A stretch of 64,000 bases of DNA from Datisca glomerata (Eukaryota; Streptophyta; Magnoliopsida; Cucurbitales; Datiscaceae): contig QANY01002930.1 of NCBI GenBank assembly GCA_003255025.1, forward strand, positions 992,339-1,056,338. The letters are read 5' to 3'. Under the pieces are notes generated by a model. The model was not told where the DNA came from, did not search any database, and was given only the letters and a program-made list of their open reading frames with translations. How positions within the stretch are numbered: the stretch's first letter is position 1; each line of letters begins with the position of its first letter. Shown here piece after piece: positions 10,896 through 22,472 of this stretch. Made by a program: the position numbers and the translations under genes.

Positions 10896-13027
10896 CTAGT
10901 AAAAGTACAAGTGCGTTGCATGTGTATTAAATATAAAGTCTAATATATGAAATGTTCGTGTTGTAAAATTATTATATATTAGTATACTTATATATGGGTT
11001 ATTTTATTATATATCTCTCAGTTTTTATATAGCTTATACATGTGTATACACACACATATTTAAATACATATTATCTGATAAAATTACAGCAAAAAATTAC
11101 CAACCAGATAACTACATAATTAGATTATCATTTTACAAATTTTACAAATAATATGTGGATAAATTGTCCGTAAGTATTTTTCTATATATATTATGGATAT
11201 GATAAATTATAAATAAATTATATTTTATATATAGTAAATTTATGTATAACTACTATTATGAAATGAGTTGTTATTACTTTATAATTGTTTGTAATTTTCA
11301 TTTTTTAACCATGATCATTATTATTTGAATATGAAAATTCAAAAATAACCAATCAATCTCTATAATTAATTATTATTCAATAACATGCATTAATGTGATA
11401 TTGATTTTTTCTTAAAGTTATGGGAGAGAATGTAAAAAAGATTTTCATTATTTATTTTATTCAAGACTAACACCAAATAATAAGAACGCATGTACTTTTA
11501 AGGGGCATATTATATGGTTAGTTAAAAATGCATGGAGTAGTCCAAAAATGATTCTCCTAAGCATGTAACTTTTAATATATTAAAGAATATGAGTTATTTT
11601 ATTATCTATCTCTCAGTTTTTATGTAATTTATATATGTATACATACACATATTCAAATACATATTTTCTGATAAAATTATGATAAAAAATGATCAACCTG
11701 ATAAATACATAATTAGATTATCATTTTAGAGATTTTTTAAATAATATTTGAATAAATTGTCGGTAAGTACTTTTCTATTTATTTTTATATATATTAGAGA
11801 TTATGGATATGATCAATTATAAATAGATTGTAGTTTATATATAGTAAATTTATATACTACTACTATTACGATGAGCTATTATTAGTTTATTAATTATTTG
11901 TAATTGCTATTAAAAAATGATCAACCTAATAACTACATAATTAGATTATCATTTTAGAGATTTTACAAATAATATTTGGATAAATTGTCCATAAGTACTT
12001 TTCTATTTATTTTTATATATATTATAGATTATGGATATGATCAATTATAAATAGATTGTAGTTTATATATTATAAATTTATATATTACTACTATTACGAT
12101 GAGCTATTATTAGTTTATTAATTATATGTAATTAGTATTATTATAATTTTTTGAAACCATTATAATTATTATTTGAATATCAAAATTCAAAAACAACCAA
12201 TCAATCTCCATGATTAATTATTATTTAATTATACACATTAGTGGGATATTAATTGTTTTCTCAAAGTTAATGGGAGAGAATATAAATGAAAATTTCATTA
12301 ATTATTTTATTCAAGACTAACACCAACTAATAAGAGTATGATACATATACTTTTAGGAGGTATTATATGATTAGTTAAAAATGCATGGATAGAATTGTCC
12401 AAAAATGGTTCTCATAAGCATGTCACTTTTAATATATTAAAGAATATGGGTTATTTTATTATCTATCTCTCAGTTTTTATATAACTTATATATGTGTATA
12501 CACACACATATTTAAATACATATTATCTGATAAAATTACAAAAACAAATTACCAGTAAGATAACTTCATAGTTAGTATCATTTTACAGATTTTATAAATA
12601 ATATGTGGATAAATTATCCGTAAGTATTTTTCTATTTATTTTTATATATATTATAGATTACGGATATGATAAATTATAAAGAGGTTGTAGTTTATATATA
12701 TATATTTGTTTGTAATTGCTATTATTATAATGTTTTTTAAAAGCCATTAAAATTTTATATGAATATCAAAATTTAAAAATAACCGATCAATCTGCATAAT
12801 TAATTATTATTCAATGACACACATTAGTGGGATATTAAATTTTTCTCAAAGTTAATGGAAGAGCATATAAATGAGAATTTCATTAATTATTTTATTCAAG
12901 ACTATCACCAACTAATAAGAGCGTGACACATGTACTTTTAAGAGTAATTATATGATTAGTAAAAAATGCATGTATAGAGTTATCCAAAAATATTCTCCTA
13001 AACATATCATTTTTAATATATTAAAGA
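10896..13027 (-). mobile_element. Helitron-like element with internal tandem repeats, minus orientation
   Basis: The left edge CTAGTAAAAGTACAAGTGCG follows an A at 10895; the right edge TTTTAATATATTAAAGA is followed by T at 13028. In reverse complement this reads TC...CTAG between A and T, the Helitron insertion rule. The GTGCGTTGCA hairpin-like core sits just inside the 3' end. No protein-coding capacity seen. Most of the length consists of three tandem repeat units. Confidence 0.65.
10990..13027. repeat. Three ~590-850-bp tandem units inside the Helitron
   Basis: Units at about 10990-11584, 11585-12441 and 12442-13027 each start with GGGTTATTTTATTAT and TATCTCTCAGTTTTTAT and end with TTTTAATATATTAAAG. 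The middle unit is longer because a ~225-bp block (about 11690-11910) is itself duplicated at about 11911-12140. Each unit ends with the Helitron 5'-terminal motif, so units may be concatenated element copies. Confidence 0.8.
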
Positions 13028-14389
13028 TTTTAGTACGACAATCGTTTTTCACTCTCATTATTTCCTTGTTCCATATACACATGTAACAATTTATTCAGTA
13101 TAATTTGGTTATATGCATTTGAAGTTGGTCGTCAAGAGGTTTGAATGTTTTGACTGGTGTTGTACTTCAACTCCCTCACTGTGCAGTGCACGAATTGTGT
13201 AGAACTTTACTAATCTTTCACTATTTTAAAAAACATGGAGGACTTCTATGCACCAAGGTAAATACTCTCTCCTTTAAATCTTCTTTTATTTATATTAACA
13301 AAGAAACTGTGAAACTGAAACCATATTTTGACTACATGATGTCACATTAAGACTTCAAAGTGAGTAAATATGTAAAAGTATAGCAAAATCTTACTCGTGT
13401 GTTAATTTAATGTTTTATATGGTTTCGCGATTTCATAACACATAATAACTTTTTTACTTAAGATGAGGTTATTTCAACTATAGCCGGGGTTTCTTCATAA
13501 ATAACTGTATGGTACAATTCATATGATATTTTAACTACAGAAATATATATTTTAGTTAAATAAAATATGAATAATAATCTATACTAATAGCTACTCATAT
13601 AACTACTATACTCATTAAGTTATACAGTTATTCATAGATTTTCTTCTAACAAAATAATAATTATTTACTAAAGTAGTTAAACATTACTTTTCGTGGAACA
13701 CATGCTTTGAACATAAAAAGAACACATGCTTTGCACATAAAAAGAGATTAGTCTATAATCTATAATATATTAAAAGGTGAAAAATTTAGAAAAAACTTTT
13801 GTGAATGCTTTTATCCACTTACTTATTTTAGTTATCCAAAGTGCCCTAAAACTTATTGAGATGTTTTTATAGGTTATGATCCACATGACACGTTTCTTCG
13901 TCACCCACTTTTCATCTCTGTGAAAAACTCTCTCTCAAAACTCTATCTCTCGAACAATCCGACACACTATTCTCTTTCATCTCAATGATTATATTTTGAT
14001 AAGCAAAAAAATAAATCGATAAATACACATTGTTTATGGGTTAATTTTAAGCGTTATACTTATGTTATTTATTTTATTTATTTCACTATTAAAACAATCT
14101 AATTTCAAATACTTCTTGTTTTTTGTTTGGCATTTTTATTACAAATATTAATATCCTATAAGATTTTTTGCTATTCATTGCATGAACTAAAAAATTATTT
14201 TCTTTTACATTTTTGTATCGAAATATAAGTGCTTAACTTTTCATATATAATTATTTCTTGCTCGAGAAAGACTCATAATTATTGTTTTACTTTTGTACTA
14301 TGTTATTTTATTGTTTTAATCATCTAGCATTCCTTGCATATGTATATTGAAGGGAAGAAGAATTTCACTATCTATTTACTTTATAGCAT
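13028..14389. other. No gene recognised; possible Helitron 5' end at 13763
   Basis: TCTATAATATATTAAAAGG at about 13758-13782 matches Helitron 5' ends and resembles sites near 9712 and 30870. A short direct duplication of ACACATGCTTTG.ACATAAAAAG lies at 13700-13745. The open frame at 13141-13350 has no family signature. Confidence 0.45.
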
Positions 14390-14940
14390 AACATCTATAA
14401 TCTATCATCTATCATCTATCATCTATTATTTATAATCTTGTCCACTTCTTATTTTACAATTTCAAAATTGCCCATTGAATCTATTAATGATGCACATTAA
14501 ATGTTAATTTTTCTTATTTTCTAATTTCTCCAACTTATGTATCCCATGAGCAAAATTTTCATTTTTTATCATTTCTAATTTGAAATTTATTTTAGACATA
14601 AGAACATATTAAGTTATTTCATCGTCAAAATATATATTAGAAAAATTCAATCAATCGATAAAAGAATAAAACATGTTTGGAGCTCATTTATCACATAGAG
14701 ATAAAAAAAATAATATACTAAAAAATAAAACAAAAAAATATATAGAGGATGTCCTTCTAGCATAATGAACTTAATTAGAAAAAAAATTTTAAAGTAAGAC
14801 TTACAAAAAGTATAAAAGTTATAATTGCAGTTTTCAAATTTTATCTACTAATAAATTTATTTTATTCAAAAAAATATATGAACAAGTAATGTATAAGAAA
14901 TAATCAAAATAATAAAATCGTACATATAAATTGGTATAAA
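14390..14940 (+). mobile_element. Inverted copy of the 10335-10895 Helitron, plus orientation
   Basis: Landmarks TTGTCCACTTCTTATTTTA, AACATATTAAGTTATTTC and TATCACATAGAGATAAAAAA correspond to the reverse complement of the Helitron at 10335-10895. The 3' hairpin seen in the other copy is missing here, so the 3' end is truncated or diverged. Confidence 0.65.
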
Positions 14941-15770
14941 TTTTGAGAAGAATAGAAATAGAAATATAATTGTTTCTAATTTATTTATTACCATTTTTTA
15001 TTTTTTATTTTCTCCTTCGTGAATAAAAAATCAATTAGAAAAAATGACCCAATTTACTCATGAAGGAAAAATAAAAATGATTGATGAAAACTGAAACCGA
15101 ACCTTAACGAGATGAAACCCAACCCACTGCTGAAATTGGAGGAGAATTTGTCAAAATTATGACAAATCAATGAAGATGGAGATGCAATTGTGGCTGATCT
15201 TGGATGAAAAAAATATGAGAATAGGTAGCTTATAAGGTGGAAGAAAGGGTTAAAATTGGAAAAAAAACAAGGAATGTGTCGTGCATGTGCGAATTCAACA
15301 GTCATTTGACGGTCAGAGGGTTTTGTGATGGATGGAGAAAATTAAAGGGCCAATAGGGAAGGGGATAAAGTTGAGGGGCGCAGGTTGATTTTGTGGTAAA
15401 GTACTAAGGGTTCTATGATATTAACCCTTAATTTTATAAATAGTTTGTATATTAATTATGTTTATAACATTGTGTAACTATAAACGTGAATGTCCGTAAA
15501 AGTAAATTATATATATATATAAGAAATATTTATATTTTAGTTGATAATAACATGTTATTTAGTATTTTATAAAACCTATATTAAGTAACAAATATGTATT
15601 AGCAACATGATGAATTTAGAGAAAGACATTGATATATTTTTTAACAATCTATTAATGATAGAATTTTTCCTTAGAAAGGTAACAGCATGATGAAGTAAAA
15701 TTATTTTCTAGCTGGAAAAAGGCATCTAGCTACTAGAGAGACTAGTAGCTAGACAAATATTATTAAATAA
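14941..15770. other. No gene recognised
   Basis: AT-rich flanks around a purine-rich patch (15050-15400). The minus-strand open frame at 15054-15305 is Ser/Phe-rich with no motif I recognise and is probably chance. Confidence 0.45.
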
Positions 15771-16200
15771 GAAAAAAAAGAATTCAGAACGGAAAGGAAC
15801 ACCACAAACAGTGACTTAACCGGTAGAAAGTTAAAGAAATAGCAACATAACTCAATAAAAAGAAAATTACGAAATGTAAAACCCCCATTGGCTAACTTCG
15901 CTAAAAAACATTATCTAGTAAAAACCTCATGGGGGAAAACCCAGAAAAGGAAAAATAGTTCTAGCCATAAGACTATTTAAAGCTATAAGTACCCTTACAC
16001 ACCAAATCGCCATGGTTTGACTGTTGGAAAGAAGCAGGAAGTTCAGAATACCATATGGGACCATTAGTTGTGACATCAAGCTTGGAAAGGATATCTGCAA
16101 CGCGATTACCTTCTCTGAATGAGAAACATGAAAATTCATATAGGAGATAAGATGTAAACATGGAGACCAAACACCTTTAAAAGACCAAAAAACTTCAAGT
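15771..16200 (-). pseudogene. LINE RNase H domain, C-terminal part, and 3' UTR
   Basis: Minus strand. Frames read GVWSPCLHLISYMNFHVSHS then, after a one-base shift, REGNRVADILSKL and IWYSELPASFQ. This is the end of the RNase H domain that closes many plant LINE (non-LTR) ORF2 proteins. It is followed by a UTR-like part with GGTTTTCCCCCATGAGG, common after this domain in plant LINEs. The upstream part of the same domain lies at 20094-20215, beyond the CACTA-2 insertion. Confidence 0.82.
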
Positions 16201-16774
16201 CACTACAAGAAATATGACGTTTTACAAGATGTAAAAAATCTTGTGAAAAATAATTTACAGGGTTCTCGCAGCACATGTGACAGCCCCTCATATTAAAAGT
16301 TCACGTTTTTCACAAGGCGCAATGCCTCCTGTGAAGAACCATGTGGTCTCTCACTTTTTATAGGATTGTTCAACTCATGTAGAACGTTGTTTAATAGGAT
16401 TTTCAGACACTTGTTGAATATATTCAACAAGTATTTTTAATACTTGTGAATTAACATTCACATGTATTTTATATCATATAAAGTGAGATACCATAAGGTT
16501 CATTGTTATAGTCAAGTATTCATATTAAACATTTCAAAATGATAATTTTATCTAGCATACAGAATATCAATATAATAATTGACAACATTAATATTTAATC
16601 ATTTCAACAAAATTTTACATTATTCATTTGATCAACTTACAAATAAATATAACTTAAAAATTAACTAACTCATCCTTAAAATAACAAGCAAACTTGTTCC
16701 AATAAATGAAAAATATAAAAAATGAAATTTGGAGTCTAAAAAATAAAAAATGTAGGACCTAAGTTCAATGGTAG

Positions 16775-17045
16775 TGTTTCACACCAGGGTATGCATGCAC
16801 TTCAAATCTTTGACCGCCCCTGCAGCTGCGAAAATCAACTGACCAGGGCAAATAGATGCAATTGGTTTTCAAGAATTTAAAAATTTGCTAACCAACTCTA
16901 TAACTAAGCCATCCAAAGCAAGATAACTGGGAGCCCGACCTCTTGGTATAACCAGCCCATCATATTTACTGATCTCAATTTCATCAAATGTTGCAGTGAG
17001 TGTGAAATTGTGTCCACGAGATTCAGAGTAAGTTTGCTAAAAGTA
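16775..17045 (-). pseudogene. Captured exon of a DJ-1/PfpI family protein
   Basis: Minus-strand frame reads QTYSESRGHNFTLTATFDEI, KYDGLVIPRGRAPSYLALD, then a TGA stop where the family has Gly before KPIASICPGQLIFAAAGAV. This is the class I glutamine amidotransferase-like DJ-1/PfpI fold of plant DJ-1 homologs. The nucleophile Cys of the ASICHG elbow is present although His is replaced by Pro. A one-base frame break follows near 16792, where AYPGVK continues in another frame. Non-functional as it stands. Confidence 0.88.
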
Positions 17046-18170
17046 TTAGAAGCATTTTTCAGTTGGAAAAACTCAAAAAGCGTTGGCTCTTGCTAAACTT
17101 TAGAGATGCGCTAATGAAAGACAAAAGTCGCTGATTCACAAGCAAAAAATTCCTCAATGTACTTTTATAACAATCAATTTGCAACTGAAATTTCCAGTTT
17201 CATAACATTCAACAATATATGATTTTCACTTAAGTTAGTCGACAACATGGTTTAGTTAGTAAGAAGAATAATCGCACGTTACACTGGACTTCTATGCAAT
17301 GGAATATCTTAACATATTCATATAAAAATACTAGAGGTCGGTAATTCATGTTCCCAGTCAATATTGTTAGGCCTTGATCACGTTCAAGAAGGATAAGTTA
17401 TTAGAAACAACTAATATACTTACAAGGTACAAGACCCAAGATTTATTAGTATAATAGGGAAAGACTAATGTCTATTTCAGCTGTTAACTTTCTAGAAGAA
17501 AAAGACAAGCTGCTCAAGAAAAGTCCAACTCTTTGCACTCATCAACGAGGTACACAAATTACTACAACAAACAGTCTATAGTAGAAGAGCCACATCGAGC
17601 AATATCTAACTACCAAGACACTACAGTATGATGGTGAATGACCTAAAGAACAATGAAATAAATACTAGAGAGATGGCTAAGTGATCATGGATGAAAATTA
17701 AAGAGCTAGAGGATAAATTATAGTATCATAATTTGTTTACAATTAAAAATATGAACCTTAAACCCATATTTATAACACACAAATAGCTCAGTACATTTTT
17801 AACACACAAATAGCTCAGTACATTTTTTTATCAGTATGAACGGGATAGTATATGAACTCTTAAATAGAGAGAAATGGAAAAACATCCAACAATTACTAAA
17901 AGGGTATTTGTACTGTCATTCAAAACATCTGTAGATTTTCATTCGATCAAATACATATTCTCAAAATTTTGGATTATCTGACTTCCATTGGTTATTTTAC
18001 CTTAAATATATTATGTAATTATTAATATCTCTAGAACCATATTAGGTGGTAGGTGCTCGAGACTTAACATGAAAAATCATAGGAAACCACCGAAAGAGGA
18101 CAAAACTAACGAGTAACTAATTTAGTTTACCCATTTATCAAGAGATAACAGACAATAGTTGGAACCATAC

Positions 18171-18293
18171 TTTTATATGGTCATTTGGGTGAATTCTATT
18201 TGCTGCAATTGGATCAATTTCTTTAAGATGATCATAACTAAAGTTGAAATCATCCCTATAAAAGTCCCATTCTTTATCAAGCTCTTCATCTCC
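18171..18293 (-). pseudogene. Captured exon of tRNA dimethylallyltransferase (second of two)
   Basis: Minus strand, 123 bp, acceptor TTTTTCCAG and donor GTATGG. Reads DEELDKEWDFYRDDFNFSYD then HLKEIDPIAANRIHPNDHIK. The EIDPIAANRIHPNDHRK block is a hallmark of tRNA isopentenyltransferases (MiaA/IPT family), which modify A37 of UNN-decoding tRNAs; the expected Arg near the end is Ile. No stop within the exon. Confidence 0.9.
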
Positions 18294-18383
18294 TGGAAAA
18301 ATAGTGAATATTAGATGAATTTGACTCCATATATGCATATCAAATACAAGAAAGTAAAAATAAAAATTAGATTTTCTATTTAC

Positions 18384-18441
18384 CATGATTACCGAAACGG
18401 GTTCCAACCTTCTCTTTTGGAAGGAATGGGCTTACAAGAGC
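18384..18441 (-). pseudogene. Captured exon of tRNA dimethylallyltransferase (first of two)
   Basis: Minus strand, 58 bp, acceptor TTCACACAG and donor GTAAAT. Reads ALVSPFLPKEKVGTRFGNH; in the family, (YYIQ)ALVSPFL directly precedes the region encoded by the other exon. Two neighbouring exons and the intron between them were therefore captured in order. Confidence 0.85.
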
Positions 18442-19095
18442 CTGTGTGAAAGAAAAGAAGTTGGAGGTGATAATATAATAGCCGCAGTGAGTGAAGTTTA
18501 AAGTTAAGGCACACAAGCAAGAGGAATGGAACCGAGTAACGAAGAAGAGACGGGAAATCTGGGAAGAGATTTCCTCATCTTACAATATCAGAAACCATAG
18601 TCACTATGAAACAACTGATTATCCTAAAAATCAACAAATCAAGAAAAATTTAATATGTAGAGACCAATTTTGATATCGCTATGCTTGTTTAGTTATTACT
18701 ACCACAAAAATCATGAAATCGGTAAATGATCAAAACATAAACAAATCTATCATAAGAGTGAATGAAAAAGGCTTTCTTTAGATTAGTCAAAAGGTCCAGA
18801 ACATTCAAAATATCTTATCCATAATCAACGCATGAGATTAACACTGATATGATCAATGATTACTCTAATGATACTAACGCAACAAAAGGATTGATCCGTA
18901 ATAGCTAAATCGAACATAACAATAATCAACAATGAATGAGTAATAAGTTTCTGAAACGATCAAATAGAGATTCCATCTATTCAAATTTGTATAGATTCAG
19001 GTCAAGCATGCCTACAAATATAAAAGGAACTAACTTCTCAAAAGGAATTGACCAAACAGAGTGTGATGAGTTAAAATGGAAAAATAATAACTTAC

Positions 19096-19288
19096 TAAGC
19101 CCATTCCTTGGCGATATAACCCAGTAAATACTTGATAGTAGGAACACCAACTCAAATTCTGGTATCATCAGTGATGTTGACGTTGTCATGGAAAGGAACA
19201 TTCAGATCGGCCCTCACAAACACCCCCTTACCCTCCAAAACTACCTTCTTAAGGGTACTTATGCTCCTCTTGGTCGCCTTCAAAGTCC
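19096..19288 (-). pseudogene. Captured exon of phosphoglycerate kinase (N-terminal)
   Basis: Minus strand, acceptor TTTTCAG and donor GTAAG. Reads [20 protein letters not shown] then [20 protein letters not shown], a TGA stop, then VGVPTIKYLLGYIAKEWA. This matches the N-terminal domain of PGK with the substrate-binding RVDLNVP motif (here RADLNVP). The stop replaces an expected Arg, consistent with CGA to TGA. Substitutions at otherwise conserved positions show it is no longer under selection. Confidence 0.9.
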
Positions 19289-19549
19289 CTGAAAACAATT
19301 GTAAATTAGAAAATCTTGAATACCTAGATAAGTTACCAACTCAGACACACATATCAGGATCAAATTGCTGATGCTTACGAGATATTTGTTCTCGACTTAG
19401 AATTTAGAAATGAAGGAGAACTCAGAACTCAATTTAAGAACATGGAGAATTTTGTTCTTGACTAAAAAATAGAGGTTAGAAAATTCGTCATATATAGAAA
19501 GATTCAGAAAAATACTAGAGAATCAAAACTGAAAATCAACGAAAACTCT

Positions 19550-19890
19550 AGTTCATTCTTCTGTTTCTGAATGAGAGAGTGAGAGAAAAACTAATCGATG
19601 AGCTATGCTCTCTCTTCTTCGATGAAGGTCTAGCTCTAGGTTGTCTATTTGTATTTTGAGAGGGAGAAGATGTGTGAGAGAGAGCTTCTCTGCTTTGTAT
19701 TTTAAGAAGAATCGAGTGAGAGAAGGAACAGATCATGCCTAAGAGTAATCGAGAGAGACTCTGAAAAATCGAGAGACTCTGAAAAAATTCAGAGGACTCG
19801 AGAAGTAATTGAGCTTCTCTCTGAAAATCGAGAAAAAGAGTTTCTGAGAGAGCTGAGAAGGAACGTGATTTGAGTGAAGTTTCGCGTCTC
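19550..19890 (-). other. CT-rich leader-like region of CACTA-2
   Basis: Read on the minus strand this is rich in CTCTCTC and TTCTCTC, like a plant 5' UTR, and precedes the captured exons. Similar CT-rich blocks stand at the same relative place in CACTA-3 (24290-24530, minus) and CACTA-4 (55095-55440, plus). A promoter may lie between this block and the 20090 end; no clear TATA box was singled out. Confidence 0.5.
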
Positions 19891-20093
19891 CAAATTTGTC
19901 TCCGTCACCAATAAAATGATATTTTTCTTAAGTCCCACGTCTCTAAAATTTGCATCCCGCCTATTTTTTTACTTTCAACAGGAATTGTTTCTATGTGGTT
20001 CATAAAAATTCTTGTTGTTTTGAGTTTTTTATAGGAGGAGACTATGAATCTTGTATTTAAACCCTGTAGAATGTCATATTTATTGTAGTGAGT

Positions 20094-20215
20094 GGGTGAG
20101 AGATAAGAAGAGAAACTACGTATGTCGAGTCGCTCTCCAACCAAAGAGAAATCCAGTTTTTCTTATAAGTATAATTTATTGCATGAATAATAGCACATAC
20201 TCTCAATATTCCATA
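20094..20215 (-). pseudogene. LINE RNase H domain, N-terminal part
   Basis: Minus strand reads LRVCAIIHAINYTYKKNW then ISLWLESDSTYVVSLL, the RNase H strand with the catalytic Asp of the ESDS motif. The frame runs into the TSD at 20091-20093 and continues in register at 16197 once CACTA-2 and one TSD copy are set aside. Upstream (above 20215) the similarity to LINE sequence is lost. Confidence 0.8.
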
Positions 20216-20424
20216 TAACTTCCCAAACAACTTTATTCAATTTTCTCAACAACTTCCCAAAGTCTCATACTATACCAAACAAGGTAATCTTACTTTCCCA
20301 GTAACTTTTTAAATTAATCATGTGTTACCAAACATGGCTATCTTAAAAACTTTTCATCTAACTTTACCACTAAAATTTTTCCAGCAAATTAACTTTCCCA
20401 GCATTCTTATTTAACCTATATCAA
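20216..20424. other. Unassigned AT-rich segment between LINE and copia remnants
   Basis: Contains repeated motifs (TACCAAACAAGG, TTACCAAACATGG, AACTTTCCCAG, AACTTCCCAAA), which suggest a small non-autonomous element inserted in the LINE, but no terminal repeats or target duplication were defined. Confidence 0.35.
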
Positions 20425-21469
20425 ACGATAGCGGGCTGCTTAGGACATTCCTCAGTAAGAACAAATTTGTGGTTCTAACAAATTAGCATCAAGTTGAAAT
20501 ATGACTTCAATCTTATGAAATTATCACCATTTAATTTTCAAGTGTAAGTAAAGTAGTAATAGGTTTGCTCATGGTAGACATAATAATATTTGAAAAATAG
20601 AACATACATAATTCAATTTAATTGAAATAAATATCAAGAATTCAGAAAGTAAACGTGATGTATGAATGCACCATAGTAAACACATAAATTTAACATTTAT
20701 TAATCTACGATAAGACAACCTAACAATTAATATGTAACCTTGGGTCAGTCAGATTACTTTTAGACTGTTTATGACATTCTCATCCTTATTAATTAAAACT
20801 CAAAATATCTCATATTTCTCTTTTAATAATAAGGTATCTCTTATTTGGTCAAGTCACAATTATCCACTCAACGCTTAATTGTCACTTTGTGAGTGTAACC
20901 CTTTATTTCGGACTCCATGGCTTGATTTAGAATATGCCACCTTAGGGTCGGTCAAAACTAAACTACATCACTTAGTCCTATCTTCTTTAGAAGTTCAACC
21001 TTGGTATTGATACTGCTCGAACCTTCCTTAGGGGGATCAAAATAAAGTCATCTAGAGACCCTCACTGTACCTCACGGTATTGTACTAATAATGGAGACCA
21101 TAGGTTACATTGACATGTCAACCTTCGCCAACTCACTATTTTAGGATAATATGTTTTTATTTTAACTAATCAATTAATTCTAAAGTAATTACTAGTTAAA
21201 ACAACCCTACGAATGTAAAATTATTAGTTAATCCAATCAAATTGGTCTAAGTTATTTAACCATCTAAAGAGCCTAAGTCAAAAATTAGGTGAAGTTAGAA
21301 AAACTAATAATTACATTCATCAAACTTTAATAAAACTCTTTTATTAAATCTTGTTATCCTAAAGGTTGCTATAGCCTTTAGAGTGATATGATTACTAAGT
21401 TTTAACTAATTAAAACCTAGTAGTTTACGTGCAATTGATTTCTCAAAACAATTCATATAAACGTATTAG
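20425..21469 (-). pseudogene. Copia leader and gag start, minus strand
   Basis: Reverse complement of this segment matches the leader and gag start of the copia element at about 35600-36850. Shared blocks include CCTATGGTCTCCATTATTAG, ATTCTAAATCAA and GGATGAGAATGT. After the leader, the gag frame starts MSTMSKPITTLLTLE, with FVLTEECPKQPA further on in another frame, as in plant copia gag N-termini. It stops abruptly at about 20425. CACTA-3 begins 3 bp beyond its other edge. Confidence 0.8.
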
Positions 21470-21472
21470 GAA

Positions 21473-21895
21473 CACTACAACAATAAAACGTTACGACAGT
21501 GGCCAAAAACGTTATTATGGCGTTTTCATAGCATTTTTCTAAACGCTATGTTTGCCAACGTTATTAAAAGTCAGACCCTACCATAGCGTTTTTTCGCCGC
21601 TATCATAAAACTTTCTATAGTGTTTCTAAACGCTATGGTAGACCTACCATAGCATTTTTTAAACTCTATCGTAGACCTATCATAGCATTTTTTCAATGTT
21701 ATTAAAGATTTACCGTTGCATTTTTCAACTCTTGACAGACTTATTATAGCATTTTCCAATGATATGATAGACTTACCATAGCATTTTTTCAATGTTATGT
21801 TAGACAAATGATAGCATTTATAAACTAATAGTCAAAACTTACCATAGCGTTTTTTAACGCTATCAAAGACTTTTCGTAGCATTTTTATGCTATAT
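21473..21895. repeat. CACTA-3 subterminal array
   Basis: More than ten copies of ACCATAGCATTTTT / AACGCTAT variants in both orientations, spaced about 30-40 bp. The block CCAACGTTATTAAAAGTC is shared with CACTA-1 at 2528 and, inverted, with CACTA-4 at 58030. Confidence 0.85.
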
Positions 21896-22394
21896 GATGT
21901 TTAACATCGTATAACTATAAGTTTTTTATATTACTTATTCTTGCCATTATACAAACTTAAAACTAATATTTTTAACAAAATATAAAAAAATAATAAGATC
22001 TTTTTTATTTTATTATTCCAAATAATTACAAACTATTATCCGTTAAAAATCATAGTTTCAAATGACAAATACATAGTAATTTTTTAGATAAAACAAGCAA
22101 AAGTAATATCCTAAAATAATGATTAAAATCTAATAACACTTCAAATCCAATTATGAAGCTTCAAAACCCGATGTCTAGGCAACATGCGGCTTGCTTGCTT
22201 CTGTTGACTTTGTTATGAAGTATAGGCTTAGTTGATCTATATAAAAATAATTAAAAATATGAGGTCCATCTCTATATCAAATATGTACTTAAAAAAGTCA
22301 AAGAATCAAGTGGCTAGTTCACTATAAGCACTATGAATCTCAAAACAAAATTTAAGAGGACGTGATATAGAATTCTGCTTAATCAATTTCATAC

Positions 22395-22472
22395 CTCCTG
22401 GCATCACACCAGTGCCTCCAGCAATACCAGCTGCAGTGTTTGCCTCTAGATTTCTGTAAAGATTGGGTGTTA
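22395..22472 (-). pseudogene. Captured exon of NAD-dependent isocitrate dehydrogenase regulatory subunit
   Basis: Minus strand reads PNLYRNLEANTAAGIAGG then TGVMPGG before a GTATGA donor. The family has PNLYGNLVANTAAGIAGGTGVMPGG at an exon end, so the match is nearly exact with two substitutions. The 5' edge of the exon is not clear. NAD-IDH is the mitochondrial TCA-cycle enzyme; only this segment is present. Confidence 0.85.

Larger units (their letters stand above)
16201..20090 (-). mobile_element. CACTA-2: complete CACTA element with captured exons
   Basis: Begins CACTACAAGAAA (16201) and ends TTTATTGTAGTG (20090); the ends are inverted repeats with one mismatch in 12. It is flanked by the 3-bp target duplication AGT (16198-16200 and 20091-20093). 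Three-base duplications and CACTA ends define the superfamily. Length 3,890 bp. No transposase is recognised, so it is non-autonomous. All captured exons (PGK, IPT, DJ-1-like) are on the minus strand, downstream of a leader-like stretch near the 20090 end. The element interrupts a LINE RNase H domain. Confidence 0.95.

Noticed and set aside
15054..15305. Minus-strand open frame of 83 codons
   Set aside because: Ser/Phe-rich, no motif, no splice or promoter context.
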